From NCBI RefSeq assembly GCF_020515695.1, contig NZ_JAIWJA010000009.1, forward strand, positions 62,001 through 126,000: a DNA stretch of 64,000 nt, read 5' to 3'. Under the pieces are notes generated by a model. The model was given only the letters and a program-made list of their open reading frames with translations. It made no database searches and was not told the DNA's origin. The translations under genes and the position numbers were made by a program. The DNA comes from Pseudomonas sp. MWU16-30317. Lineage in GTDB: Bacteria; Pseudomonadota; Gammaproteobacteria; Pseudomonadales; Pseudomonadaceae. Shown in pieces: positions 8,749-16,951 of this stretch (within the stretch, counting starts at the first letter, position 1; every line of letters begins with the position of its first letter).

Positions 8749-9758
8749 TGCGGGTTACGCCGACAAGCGCACCACTCAAGCTGCTGGGCTTTACAGCAAT
8801 GGCACTGTTGATCGTCAGTTGTTCGAGCACCAGCAGCCGCTCGCCTGTGCAAGGCGGCACGGCTGTTCGCTCGATGCCGGGGCTGGACATCAACCGCGCC
8901 CACAAGGACGGTGCCCCTTGGTGGGACGTCGACGTGTCGAAGATCCCCGACGCAATACCGACCCTGCACAGCGGCCCGTACAAGGCCAACCCCTATACCG
9001 TACTGGGCAAGACCTACTTCCCGCTCAACGACTCGGCCAGTTATGTGGCCGTCGGCACCGCGTCCTGGTACGGCACCAAGTTCCATGGCCAGAACACCGC
9101 CAACGGTGAGGTCTACGACCTGTACGGCATGAGCGCGGCGCACAAGACCCTGCCGCTGCCCAGCTATGTGCGTGTGACCAACCTGGACAACAACCGCTCG
9201 GTGATCCTGCGGGTCAACGACCGCGGACCGTTCTATTCCGACCGCATCATCGACTTGTCCTATGCCGCCGCGAAAAAACTCGGTTATGCCGAAATCGGCA
9301 CGGCGCGGGTCAAGGTCGAGGGCATCGATCCACAACAATGGTGGGCACAGCGTGGTCGTCCGGCACCGCTGATGCTTGATCAACCCCAAGTGGTCGCCGC
9401 TGAAACACCCAAGCTGACGGCGTCCACTGGCACCGTTGAACAATATACGCCACCGCCCCAGCAACACGCGGCCGCGATCATGCCAGTGGCAATCGACGCA
9501 AAAAAAAACGCTTCTGCGCCAGCAGCTGGCCAGTATCTCCAGGTGGGAGCCTTCGCCAACCCGGACGCTGCAGAGCTCCTGAGGTCGAAGCTCAGCTCGA
9601 TGGTCAAGGCCCCGGCCTTCACCAGCCCGGTGGTGCGTAACCAGCAAACTCTGTACCGCGTGCGCTTGGGGCCGATTGGCAACCCGGCGGAAGTCCAGCA
9701 GGTACAGAACAGTGTTCGCTTGGCCAATCTGGGCTCGCCGAATGTGGTCACGGAATAA
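8748..9758 (+). CDS. rlpA: Septal ring lytic transglycosylase RlpA (lipoprotein)
   Basis: A protein of 336 residues whose ATG overlaps the mltB stop codon (TAATG). The signal peptide ends in LIVSC, making C25 the lipidated residue. The double-psi beta-barrel domain spans about residues 100-185 (GTASWYGTKFHGQNTANGE, VRVTNLDNNRSVILRVNDRG), and a SPOR domain occupies about 258-336 (GQYLQVGAFANPDAAELL). In Pseudomonas aeruginosa RlpA is known to cut denuded glycan strands at the septum. SPOR targets it to such glycan. Placement between mltB and dacA is the usual one. Confidence 0.96.
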   Translation: MRVTPTSAPLKLLGFTAMALLIVSCSSTSSRSPVQGGTAVRSMPGLDINRAHKDGAPWWDVDVSKIPDAIPTLHSGPYKANPYTVLGKTYFPLNDSASYVAVGTASWYGTKFHGQNTANGEVYDLYGMSAAHKTLPLPSYVRVTNLDNNRSVILRVNDRGPFYSDRIIDLSYAAAKKLGYAEIGTARVKVEGIDPQQWWAQRGRPAPLMLDQPQVVAAETPKLTASTGTVEQYTPPPQQHAAAIMPVAIDAKKNASAPAAGQYLQVGAFANPDAAELLRSKLSSMVKAPAFTSPVVRNQQTLYRVRLGPIGNPAEVQQVQNSVRLANLGSPNVVTE

Positions 9759-9866
9759 CCCTCCGGTACTGGCTCGGTCCGCCGAACCGCAACAACGCCA
9801 GGCCTTCAAGCCTGGGAAACGATTTGCCCATCTGGGCATCTGCCCATCAGTAATCTCGAGAGACGG

Positions 9867-11027
9867 ATGAACATCACCACCTTTGCCAAACGCCTATGCC
9901 TGCTTGTACCCCTGATGATCGCTCCAACTGCATGGGCGGCTGATCAGATGGTGCCCGCGCCGCCGCAACTGGCGGCCAAAGCCTTCGTACTCATGGAAGC
10001 CTCCAGCGGTCAGGTGCTGGTCGAGGACAACGGCGATCAACGCCTGCCGCCTGCCAGCCTGACCAAGCTGATGACTGCCTATATCGCCACGCTGGAAATC
10101 CGTCGTGGGCAGATCGGCGAAAACGACCCGGTAACCATCAGCGAAAACGCCTGGCGCACCGGCGGTTCGCGGATGTTCCTCAAGGTCGGTTCGCAAGTGT
10201 CGGTCAGCGACCTGCTGCACGGCATCATCATCCAGTCGGGCAACGACTCCAGTGTCGCCCTGTCCGAGCACATCGCCGGTAGCGAAGACGCTTTCGCCGA
10301 CATGATGAACACCACCGCCGGCAAGTTGGGCATGGCCAACAGCCACTTCATGAACCCGACCGGTCTGCCGAACCCGGAGCACTACTCCACCGCGCACGAC
10401 ATGGCGCTGCTGGCCCGGGCGATCATCCACGAAGATCCAGCTCACTACGCCATCTACTCGCAGAAAGAGTTCTTCTGGAACAACATCAAGCAGCCTAACC
10501 GCAACCTGCTGCTGTGGCGCGACAAGACGGTCGACGGTCTGAAGACGGGTCACACCGACGAAGCCGGCTACTGCATGGTGGCTTCGGCCGTACGTGACGG
10601 CATGCGCCTGATCGCCGTGGTATTCGGTACCACCAGCGAAGCCAACCGCGCCGCCGAGACGCAAAAGCTGCTGACTTACGGTTTCCGCTTCTATGAAACC
10701 CAGACCTTCTACAAAGCCGGTGCAGAGCTGGCACAGGCGCCTGTCTGGAAAGGCACCGCGAGCACCGTGCGTGCCGGCCTGGCTGAAGACCTGACCATGA
10801 CTGTGCCCAAAGGCCAGCTGAAAAACCTCGCGGCTACCATGACCATGGTGCCGCAATTGGTCGCACCGATCGCCAAAGGCGCGGTGATCGGCAAGGTCGA
10901 AGTGAAGATGGGTGACAAAGTGCTGCAAAGCACCGACCTGATCGCACTGGATCAGGTTGATGAAGGTGGCTTCATCCGTCGCCTCTGGGATAGCATTCGG
11001 CTATTCTTCCACGGCTTGTTCAACTGA
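9867..11027 (+). CDS. dacA: D-alanyl-D-alanine carboxypeptidase (PBP5/6 type)
   Basis: A protein of 386 residues with a signal peptide ending near AWAA (residue 25). It removes the terminal D-Ala of pentapeptide stems in the periplasm and so sets the amount of cross-linking. The penicillin-binding motifs are S64-L-T-K67, SGN in IIIQSGNDSS and KTG in VDGLKTGHTDEAGYC. A PBP5 C-terminal beta domain follows, then an amphipathic helix at the end (LWDSIRLFFHGLFN) for membrane attachment. The 108-base gap from rlpA is larger than in the genes before it, so dacA may also have its own promoter. Confidence 0.97.
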   Translation: MNITTFAKRLCLLVPLMIAPTAWAADQMVPAPPQLAAKAFVLMEASSGQVLVEDNGDQRLPPASLTKLMTAYIATLEIRRGQIGENDPVTISENAWRTGGSRMFLKVGSQVSVSDLLHGIIIQSGNDSSVALSEHIAGSEDAFADMMNTTAGKLGMANSHFMNPTGLPNPEHYSTAHDMALLARAIIHEDPAHYAIYSQKEFFWNNIKQPNRNLLLWRDKTVDGLKTGHTDEAGYCMVASAVRDGMRLIAVVFGTTSEANRAAETQKLLTYGFRFYETQTFYKAGAELAQAPVWKGTASTVRAGLAEDLTMTVPKGQLKNLAATMTMVPQLVAPIAKGAVIGKVEVKMGDKVLQSTDLIALDQVDEGGFIRRLWDSIRLFFHGLFN

Positions 11028-11042
11028 TATCGTGACCTGCGC

Positions 11043-11070
11043 GCCCCTGGCTCTTACCTGAGCCGGGGGC
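11043..11070 (+). other. Hairpin between dacA and ybeD
   Basis: An 11-base arm (11043-11053) pairs with 11060-11070 with one mismatch around a 6-base loop. There is no T-tract after it, so it is not a classic terminator. It could be an mRNA-stabilising or processing structure in the dacA-lip transcript. Confidence 0.4.
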
Positions 11071-11106
11071 GATGTTGTCGCCACGGCTTACGAGGCCGTT
11101 ACTGCC

Positions 11107-11418
11107 ATGACCGATCCCAAAGTCCCTGCTTCTGCCGACGCCAAGTCTGGCGAAGATATAAAGTCCCACGAAATCAAGTTCCCTTGTCCCGACTACCCCA
11201 TCAAGGTGATCGGCGAAACGGGAGCAGGCTACAAGGCCCTGGTGCTTGAGGTCCTCGGCAAGCACGCCGAAATCGACCTTGCGACCCTGGCCGAGCGCCA
11301 GAGCAGCAACGGCAAGTACACCACTTTGCAGGTGCACATCATCGCGACCGGCGAAGATCAACTGCGCGACATCAATAGCGCGTTGCGAGCGACCGGCCAC
11401 GTGCACATGGTGCTCTGA
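11107..11418 (+). CDS. ybeD: YbeD/DUF493 family protein
   Basis: A small protein of 103 residues. The core FPCPDYPIKVIGETGAGYKALVLEVL and the C-terminal LRATGHVHMVL are typical of the DUF493 (YbeD/HP0495) family, an alpha-beta fold resembling ACT-like regulatory domains. Its biochemical role is not known. It sits directly before lipB, overlapping it by one base (TGATG), which is the standard dacA-ybeD-lipB order in gamma-proteobacteria and hints at a link to lipoate metabolism or its regulation. The N-terminal 25 residues are low-complexity and polar. Confidence 0.93.
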   Translation: MTDPKVPASADAKSGEDIKSHEIKFPCPDYPIKVIGETGAGYKALVLEVLGKHAEIDLATLAERQSSNGKYTTLQVHIIATGEDQLRDINSALRATGHVHMVL

Positions 11419-12074
11419 TGCCGAGCGCATCCAGCGTGCTGGGCTTCCGCGAGTTGGGCCTGATGGCCTACGAGCCTGCCTGGCATGCCATGCAACGTTT
11501 CACTGATCAACGTAGCAGCGACACCCCCGACGAAGTGTGGTTGGTCCAGCACACGCCGGTGTTCACTCAAGGCCAGGCTGGCAAGGCCGAACACCTGCTG
11601 CTGCCGGGGGATATCCCGGTGGTGCAGGTCGATCGCGGCGGTCAGGTTACTTACCATGGTCCCGGCCAGTTGGTGGTGTACCTGCTGCTGGACGTGCGGC
11701 GCCTGGGTTTTGGAGTGCGCGAGCTGGTCAGTCGTATCGAAAATGCCCTGATCGATCTGCTCGCCAGTTTCGGCGTCAGCGCCGCGGCCAAGCCGGATGC
11801 ACCCGGTGTCTACGTAGAAGGTGCTAAAATCGCGTCCCTGGGCCTGCGTATCCGTCGCGGCTGCTCGTTTCACGGGCTGGCGCTGAACGTCGACATGCAA
11901 CTTGAACCGTTCCAACGTATCAACCCATGCGGATACGCCGGGCTGGCAATGACCCAGCTGTGCGATCATGCAGGCAGCATTGAATTTGCCGAGGTTAGTG
12001 CCCGGCTGCGCGTGCAGCTCGTCAAACACCTCGACTACGCTGAGCAGACGACCCTGACGGGCGGAATCGAATGA
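11418..12074 (+). CDS. lipB: Lipoyl(octanoyl) transferase
   Basis: A protein of 218 residues that moves the octanoyl group from acyl carrier protein to the lipoyl domains of 2-oxoacid dehydrogenases and the glycine cleavage H protein. Conserved features are DRGGQVTYHGPGQLVVYLL, the lysine of GAKIASLGLRI and the acyl-accepting cysteine in INPCGYAGLAMTQL. The start ATG overlaps the ybeD stop codon. lipA follows after one base, so the two lipoate genes form one translational unit. Confidence 0.97.
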   Translation: MPSASSVLGFRELGLMAYEPAWHAMQRFTDQRSSDTPDEVWLVQHTPVFTQGQAGKAEHLLLPGDIPVVQVDRGGQVTYHGPGQLVVYLLLDVRRLGFGVRELVSRIENALIDLLASFGVSAAAKPDAPGVYVEGAKIASLGLRIRRGCSFHGLALNVDMQLEPFQRINPCGYAGLAMTQLCDHAGSIEFAEVSARLRVQLVKHLDYAEQTTLTGGIE

Positions 12075-12075
12075 T

Positions 12076-13095
12076 ATGACTACTGCTTTTGACACCACCG
12101 TGGAAAACCTGATCCCGACCACCAGCTTGCCGGTCAAGGCCGCACCTCATAAAGTGGAGGCGGGCGTCAAGCTGCGCGGTGCTGAGAAGGTCGCGCGCAT
12201 CCCGGTCAAGATTATCCCGACCGAAGAACTGCCGAAAAAACCCGACTGGATTCGCGTACGCATCCCGGTTTCACCGGAAGTCGACCGCATCAAGCAGCTG
12301 CTGCGCAAGCACAAACTGCACAGCGTCTGCGAAGAGGCTTCGTGCCCGAATCTGGGCGAGTGCTTCTCCGGTGGCACCGCGACCTTCATGATCATGGGTG
12401 ACATCTGCACCCGTCGCTGCCCGTTCTGCGACGTCGGCCATGGCCGCCCGAAAGCGCTGGATGCCGACGAGCCGATGAACCTGGCAGTGGCCATTGCCGA
12501 CCTTCGCCTCAAGTACGTGGTAATCACTTCGGTAGACCGCGACGACCTGCGTGACGGCGGTGCCCAGCACTTCGCCGACTGCCTGCGCGAGATCCGCAAG
12601 CTGTCGCCGGGCGTCCAGCTCGAAACCCTCGTCCCGGATTATCGCGGCCGCATGGATGTGGCGCTGGCTATCACCGCAGCCGAGCCGCCGGATGTGTTCA
12701 ACCACAACCTCGAGACCGTGCCGCGTCTGTACAAGGCTGCGCGCCCTGGTTCCGACTACCAGTGGTCGCTGACCTTGCTGCAAAAATTCAAGGAGATGGT
12801 GCCTCACGTACCTACCAAGTCCGGCCTGATGCTCGGCCTGGGCGAGACGGACGAGGAGGTGATCGAGGTGATGCAGCGCATGCGCGAGCACAACATCGAT
12901 ATGCTGACCCTCGGCCAGTACCTGCAACCTTCGCGCAGCCACTTGCCGGTGCAGCGCTTCGTGCACCCGGACGTCTTCGCCTGGTTCGCCGAAGAAGGCT
13001 ACAAGATGGGCTTCAAGAACGTCGCCTCCGGGCCGCTGGTACGTTCGTCGTACCATGCTGACCAACAGGCGCATGAGGCCAAGGCCAAGCTGTAA
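12076..13095 (+). CDS. lipA: Lipoyl synthase (radical SAM)
   Basis: A protein of 339 residues that inserts two sulfur atoms into protein-bound octanoyl groups. Both iron-sulfur sites are visible: the auxiliary cluster CEEASCPNLGEC (CxxxxCxxxxxC) and the radical-SAM CTRRCPFC (CxxxCxxC). Downstream are ITSVDRDDLRDGGA, FNHNLETVPRLY and the C-terminal SGPLVRSSYHADQQ, where the last-segment RSSY serine is the third-ligand residue known for the auxiliary cluster. The N-terminal extension of about 60 residues is usual for Pseudomonas. It is the last gene of the (+) cluster and is followed by a terminator. Confidence 0.98.
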   Translation: MTTAFDTTVENLIPTTSLPVKAAPHKVEAGVKLRGAEKVARIPVKIIPTEELPKKPDWIRVRIPVSPEVDRIKQLLRKHKLHSVCEEASCPNLGECFSGGTATFMIMGDICTRRCPFCDVGHGRPKALDADEPMNLAVAIADLRLKYVVITSVDRDDLRDGGAQHFADCLREIRKLSPGVQLETLVPDYRGRMDVALAITAAEPPDVFNHNLETVPRLYKAARPGSDYQWSLTLLQKFKEMVPHVPTKSGLMLGLGETDEEVIEVMQRMREHNIDMLTLGQYLQPSRSHLPVQRFVHPDVFAWFAEEGYKMGFKNVASGPLVRSSYHADQQAHEAKAKL

Positions 13096-13221
13096 GCGCG
13101 TCGACTCGCCTTGCTCACACAGGTCTGTGAGTACGGGGGGCGTGCATTACGGGAGCAAAGCTTGCCGCGAAGAGGCCGTAACAAGCGCCGCCGTATTTTC
13201 AGGGTGAGCGCAGCGCTGTAG

Positions 13222-13265
13222 AAAAAGCCGACAGTTTCTATCGCATAGAAGCTGTCGGCTTTTTT
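13222..13265 (+). terminator. Strong rho-independent terminator after lipA
   Basis: A long hairpin: AAAAAGCCGACAG with its partner CTGTCGGCTTTTT, extended inward by an imperfect TTTCTAT/ATAGAAG pairing around a 3-base loop. A-rich on the left and T-rich on the right, it could work on both strands, but on the (+) strand it ends the proA-lipA cluster. A degenerate REP-like sequence (about 13148-13180) precedes it. Confidence 0.88.
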
Positions 13266-13314
13266 GTGCAAGCTGTTAAAGTCGTTGCCATCAGCCACGC
13301 AGTGAGGCCTCGGG

Positions 13315-14268
13315 ATGAACGTCAATCAGCAAATCGCCGCCCAACCCCGCGAGCAGGGCATCGCCGTCCCCCGGCTGCGGCCTGAAGGTCGTATCGCGAT
13401 TATCGCCCCCGCCGGGCCCAGGGAGTTCGATGTTGCCACGGCCGAGCGCTGGATGGCGGCCAGGGGCTACAGTCTGAAAATCTTCCCCGGCGTGCTGCAG
13501 CAGTCCGGCTACCTGGCCGGCAGCGATCGGGTGCGCCTCAATGACTTGCACGATGCCTTCGCGGATGATCAGATCGACGCGATCATGTGCCTGCGTGGCG
13601 GCTACGGCAGCCCGCGCTTGCTGGACAAGATCGATTATGCGCTGCTGCGTCGACATGCCAAGCCATTCGTGGGCTACAGCGATATCACCGCGTTGCACCT
13701 GGCGATCGCCAAAGAGGCGGGATTCATCACGTTTCATGGCCCGATGCTGACGTCCGAGGTGCTGGCCGATCGTAAGCCACCCACCGAGACGTCATTGCGC
13801 AGGCTGGTACGCGGCCAGTTCAAGGCTGGCTCGGAGCTGGCGCATCCTGCCACCTTGCCGTTGGTTTCGATTGGCCATGGCATCAGCCGCGGGCGATTGA
13901 TGGGTGGTAATCTGGCGATGATCTCGGCCCTGGAGGGCACGCCTTGGGCGCTGGAAGCGGACGGGATCATCTTGTTCATCGAGGACGTCAACGAACCCCT
14001 GTACCGGATCGACCGCTTTCTCACACAACTGAGGCTGAGCGGCAAACTGGCGAAGATCGCCGGCGTGCTGGTGGGAGACTTCGCGGGTATCAGCGTGGAC
14101 GAAATGACGCCCCTGTTGCGTCAGATGTTCGAGCCGCTGGGAATTCCCGTGGTCGCTGGCTGGCGCAGCGGTCATTGTGACCCCAACCTGACCCTGCCTC
14201 TGGGCGCCATGGTGCGCCTGGACGGTGGCGAGTGCCGCTTGTGGCTGGAGCAGGATGTGGTTTGCTGA
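13315..14268 (+). CDS. LD-carboxypeptidase (peptidase family S66)
   Basis: A protein of 317 residues. It matches the LdcA family, which cleaves the L,D bond of recycled tetrapeptides (meso-DAP to D-Ala) in the cytosol. The N-terminal Rossmann-like half shows IAIIAPAGP, the MCLRGGYGSPRLLDKIDY stretch and the nucleophile serine in FVGYSDITALH; the C-terminal half contains MGGNLAMISALEGT, LFIEDVNEPLYRIDRF and the GHCDPNLTLPLGA segment with the catalytic histidine. No signal peptide is evident, which agrees with a recycling role. It lies downstream of a terminator and so has its own promoter. Confidence 0.93.
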   Translation: MNVNQQIAAQPREQGIAVPRLRPEGRIAIIAPAGPREFDVATAERWMAARGYSLKIFPGVLQQSGYLAGSDRVRLNDLHDAFADDQIDAIMCLRGGYGSPRLLDKIDYALLRRHAKPFVGYSDITALHLAIAKEAGFITFHGPMLTSEVLADRKPPTETSLRRLVRGQFKAGSELAHPATLPLVSIGHGISRGRLMGGNLAMISALEGTPWALEADGIILFIEDVNEPLYRIDRFLTQLRLSGKLAKIAGVLVGDFAGISVDEMTPLLRQMFEPLGIPVVAGWRSGHCDPNLTLPLGAMVRLDGGECRLWLEQDVVC

Positions 14269-14411
14269 CTGGCGGGCTCAATGATAGTTGTCCCGAAATT
14301 TCTGTGTGTGGTGCCGCCACAGGCGTGGGCGGTTTGCCTGAATTGAGTAATCCTTAGAGTGGGTAGTGCGCGACTTGCCAGTAAACCGGTCGCGCTTACT
14401 CAAGCCAAGGA

Positions 14412-15293
14412 ATGACAACAATGACATACCCGAAAAACAGCATCGCGGTCTCCTTCATTGCAACGGCCCTGCTGGTTGCCGCCAGCCACGCATCTGCTGA
14501 AGTACAACCCGTTACCGAAGCCCACTGCCAAGTCATGCAAGACGCCAATACCTTTGACCCCAATGGCCCCGTTGGCTGTGATCGCCTGCGTCTGGTCAGC
14601 TTTCCTTTCACTTCACACCAGGGGCTCCCGGGTCGGGGATCGGTGGTAGTGCTTGATGCTTTCGCAGAAAACGTCGATATCATTTTCGCCAAGCTCGATG
14701 CACGGGGTTTCCCCTTGGAGCAGGCTTTAGGTCTGGAGCATTTCCAGGGTGACGACGCAGCGTCAATGGCAGCCAACAACACGTCCGCTTTCAACGGCCG
14801 GCCGATAACCGGCGGTGCTTCGTGGTCACTGCATGCCTATGGGGCTGCGATTGATTTGAATCCCGTGCAGAACCCGTTTCTCACTATCAATGCTGATGCC
14901 ACCGCCACCATCGACCCAGTGGCTTCCGCCCGGGCTTACGTCAATCGCTCGGCCGTACGTGCTGAAAAGCCCGAGCGCCGGGGCATGGCGGAAGAGGTAT
15001 TGGATATTTTTGCCGAGAATGGCTTTATCCATTGGGGCGGGTATTGGAATGCGCCGGTGGATTACCAGCATTTCGAGGTAGCGCCACGCAGGTTTATCGA
15101 GCATCTGGCACGTGTCGAGCCGGATGTAGCGCGCAACGACTTCAATGCATACCGGGGAATGTACAACGCTTGTATGGCGGAACAGCAAGGGCTGGATCCC
15201 GCTCGTCAGCGAGCCTCTTGCGTGGGCCGGGTGCTGGATTTCTACCGGCAGTGGCCGTTGCCATCTTCGAGCATGGCAACGGCGGCTGAATAG
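14412..15293 (+). CDS. Secreted M15-family peptidase (D-Ala-D-Ala carboxypeptidase-like)
   Basis: A protein of 293 residues with a signal peptide ending HASA (residue 29). The zinc-peptidase motifs of family M15 are present: SLHAYGAAIDLNP (SxHxxGxAxD) and WNAPVDYQHFE, where the last histidine completes the metal site. The remaining positions fit a VanY/endolysin-like carboxypeptidase or L-Ala-D-Glu peptidase. It probably acts on cell-wall peptides in the periplasm or outside the cell. It has its own promoter region (14269-14411, 143 bases) and no obvious operon partner; the next gene is convergent. Confidence 0.85.
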   Translation: MTTMTYPKNSIAVSFIATALLVAASHASAEVQPVTEAHCQVMQDANTFDPNGPVGCDRLRLVSFPFTSHQGLPGRGSVVVLDAFAENVDIIFAKLDARGFPLEQALGLEHFQGDDAASMAANNTSAFNGRPITGGASWSLHAYGAAIDLNPVQNPFLTINADATATIDPVASARAYVNRSAVRAEKPERRGMAEEVLDIFAENGFIHWGGYWNAPVDYQHFEVAPRRFIEHLARVEPDVARNDFNAYRGMYNACMAEQQGLDPARQRASCVGRVLDFYRQWPLPSSSMATAAE

Positions 15294-15342
15294 CGGGTGG
15301 TCAAATGATCATGGAGAAGCGGCCTGGGTCGCAGCCCGAGAT

Positions 15343-16671
15343 TTACCTGAGGCTTTCCAGCAGCTTGTGTGTGGGATAGCCGTCAGCCGGCCAGCTCTGA
15401 GCCGCCTGTGCACTGCGGATTGCCTTGCGGGTGTTGGCGCCGATGATGCCATCGGGGTTGCCGGCATCGTAGCCCTTGGCAGTCAGCAGCGTTTGCAGCT
15501 CGATACGCTCGGTGCGGCTCAGCGGCAAGTCATCCTTCGGCCACTGCCCTTGCAGGTAGCCACCACCACCAAAGCGCTGCGACAGCAGGCTCACGCCTAG
15601 GGCATAAGCCGACGAGTTGTTGTACTTGAGGATGGCGCGGAAGTTATCCAGCACCAGAAAGGCCGGCCCGCGATAACCCGCTGGCAACAGCAGCGCGGCC
15701 TGCAATTGGTCCGAGCCTGGGGGGATGGCACTGCCCGCCGGCAAGTTCACGCCCATGGCCAGCCATTGGGCCACCGATTTGCGCTGCGCGCCATCGGCCA
15801 GTAGATAATCGAAGCCCTGTGGCAACTGCACCTCGAAGCCCCACGGCTGGCCTTTCTGCCAGCCGGAGCTTTGCAGGTAATTGGCGGTGGAGGCCAGCGC
15901 ATCGGCGGCGTCGTTCCAGATATCGCGGCGCCCGTCGCCGTCGAAGTCAACCGCATGGGAGTTGTAGGTCGTCGGGATGAACTGCGTCTGGCCCATGGCG
16001 CCGGCCCAGGAGCCGAGCATCAGTTCTGGAGTGATATCGCCGTTTTGCAGAATCTGCAGCGCCGCAATCAGTTGATCCTGAGCGAAGCCGGGACGGCGGC
16101 CCTCATAGGCCAGGGTCGCCAATGAGCGAATCACTGACTTGTCGCCCTGGATCTGCCCGAAGCTGCTTTCCATGCCCCATACCGCGACCAGTGCCTGACG
16201 ATCGACGCCGTAACGCTGCTCGATGCGCGTCAGCACGTCGCTGTACTGGCTGAGCAAGCCTTGCCCGCGGCGTACGCGGGTGGGCGAAATGGCGCCGTCC
16301 AGATATTCCCAGATCGGCCGGCTGAACTCCGGTTGGCTGCGATCGGCAGTGACCACACTTGGGTCCAGGGTCACGTTGGCGAACGCGCGGTCGAAGATGT
16401 CTGGCCTGATGCCGGCCTGCAGGGCCTGCGCGCGGAAACCGCTCTGCCATTCGGCAAAGGTCTCGGACGGCACGGCAATACCGTCGGCGCTCATCGGCGC
16501 AAGCGTGGTGATCGGTGCAACTGTCTTGGTTTGCTGGCTACCCGGCAAGGGCTGGGTCACAGGGAGCGTATCGGCGGCGGTAGGTTTTTCGGCGCAGGCG
16601 ACAAGTGCGATGAGGCTGAAGGCAGCAATGATCTGGCGCAGTGGGCAGAGGCGGGGACGACGAAGAGACAT
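15343..16671 (-). CDS. Lytic murein transglycosylase, MltB-like lipoprotein with peptidoglycan-binding domain
   Basis: A protein of 442 residues. The signal peptide ends LVACA, so C26 is a likely lipidation site. The SLT_2 domain (about 75-370) has the catalytic glutamate in VAVWGMESSFGQIQG, GSWAGAMGQTQFIPTTY and AVDFDGDGRRDIW. A PG_binding_1 domain covers about 380-442 (LQTLLTAKGYDAGNPDGIIG). It resembles the soluble/membrane SltB-type enzymes of Pseudomonas and is distinct from the shorter mltB product at 7738. It converges on the M15 peptidase gene, leaving only 49 bases between stops. Confidence 0.93.
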   Translation of the reverse strand: MSLRRPRLCPLRQIIAAFSLIALVACAEKPTAADTLPVTQPLPGSQQTKTVAPITTLAPMSADGIAVPSETFAEWQSGFRAQALQAGIRPDIFDRAFANVTLDPSVVTADRSQPEFSRPIWEYLDGAISPTRVRRGQGLLSQYSDVLTRIEQRYGVDRQALVAVWGMESSFGQIQGDKSVIRSLATLAYEGRRPGFAQDQLIAALQILQNGDITPELMLGSWAGAMGQTQFIPTTYNSHAVDFDGDGRRDIWNDAADALASTANYLQSSGWQKGQPWGFEVQLPQGFDYLLADGAQRKSVAQWLAMGVNLPAGSAIPPGSDQLQAALLLPAGYRGPAFLVLDNFRAILKYNNSSAYALGVSLLSQRFGGGGYLQGQWPKDDLPLSRTERIELQTLLTAKGYDAGNPDGIIGANTRKAIRSAQAAQSWPADGYPTHKLLESLR

Positions 16672-16733
16672 GCAGGGGTCCAGATTTTTTCTAATCAGAC
16701 CGTGACCATATCATGCCTGCGGGTGGAGCGGGT

Positions 16734-16898
16734 TCAGGCGGCCAAAAAGTAGGAAGCCTCCCAATCTCTCGATTGGAAGGCTTCGCGGCGGTAGCTGCCT
16801 TTGCCTTTGCCTGCGGGTTCCTGACGGCTGCGGAACAAGGGCTGGGCGACGATGGATTTGGCCTTATTGGGGCGGGCCTTGCCGGTTTTTCGACTCAT
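16734..16898 (-). CDS. arfA: Alternative ribosome-rescue factor ArfA
   Basis: A small protein of 54 residues starting MSRKTGKARPNKAKS from the ATG at 16898, with AAGGAG seven bases upstream. ArfA recruits release factor RF2 to ribosomes stalled on mRNA without a stop codon, as a backup to tmRNA. The family core is plain: AQPLFRSRQEPAGKGKGSYRR followed by RDWEAS. Here the C-terminal hydrophobic end is short (YFLAA). The coding sequence contains a strong hairpin plus T-tract (listed separately), matching the known control in which truncated transcripts make an active, tag-prone product. An upstream in-frame start would add ten residues not seen in the family. Confidence 0.93.
   Translation of the reverse strand: MSRKTGKARPNKAKSIVAQPLFRSRQEPAGKGKGSYRREAFQSRDWEASYFLAA
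16744..16784 (-). terminator. Terminator-like hairpin inside the arfA coding sequence
   Basis: On the arfA sense strand, 16784-16771 pairs with 16766-16753 over 14 bp with one A-C mismatch. The 4-base loop is GAGA (a GNRA-type tetraloop), and CTACTTTTT follows directly. The whole structure lies within codons 39-52, before the stop codon. It has the form of an intrinsic terminator. In E. coli, arfA mRNA is cut or terminated inside the gene to give non-stop mRNA; this element is placed to do the same. Confidence 0.85.
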
Positions 16899-16923
16899 GA
16901 GCGACTCCTTGGAAGAGGGCAAT

Positions 16924-16951
16924 ATCATAAGTCAATCAGCGTGCACGTCAA
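16924..16951 (-). promoter_or_regulatory. Sigma-70 promoter for arfA
   Basis: On the (-) strand TTGACG (16951-16946), a 16-base spacer and TATGAT (16929-16924) form a near-consensus promoter 26 bases before the arfA start. The -35 box overlaps the holA stop codon, so arfA can be transcribed independently of leuS-lptE-holA. Confidence 0.65.
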
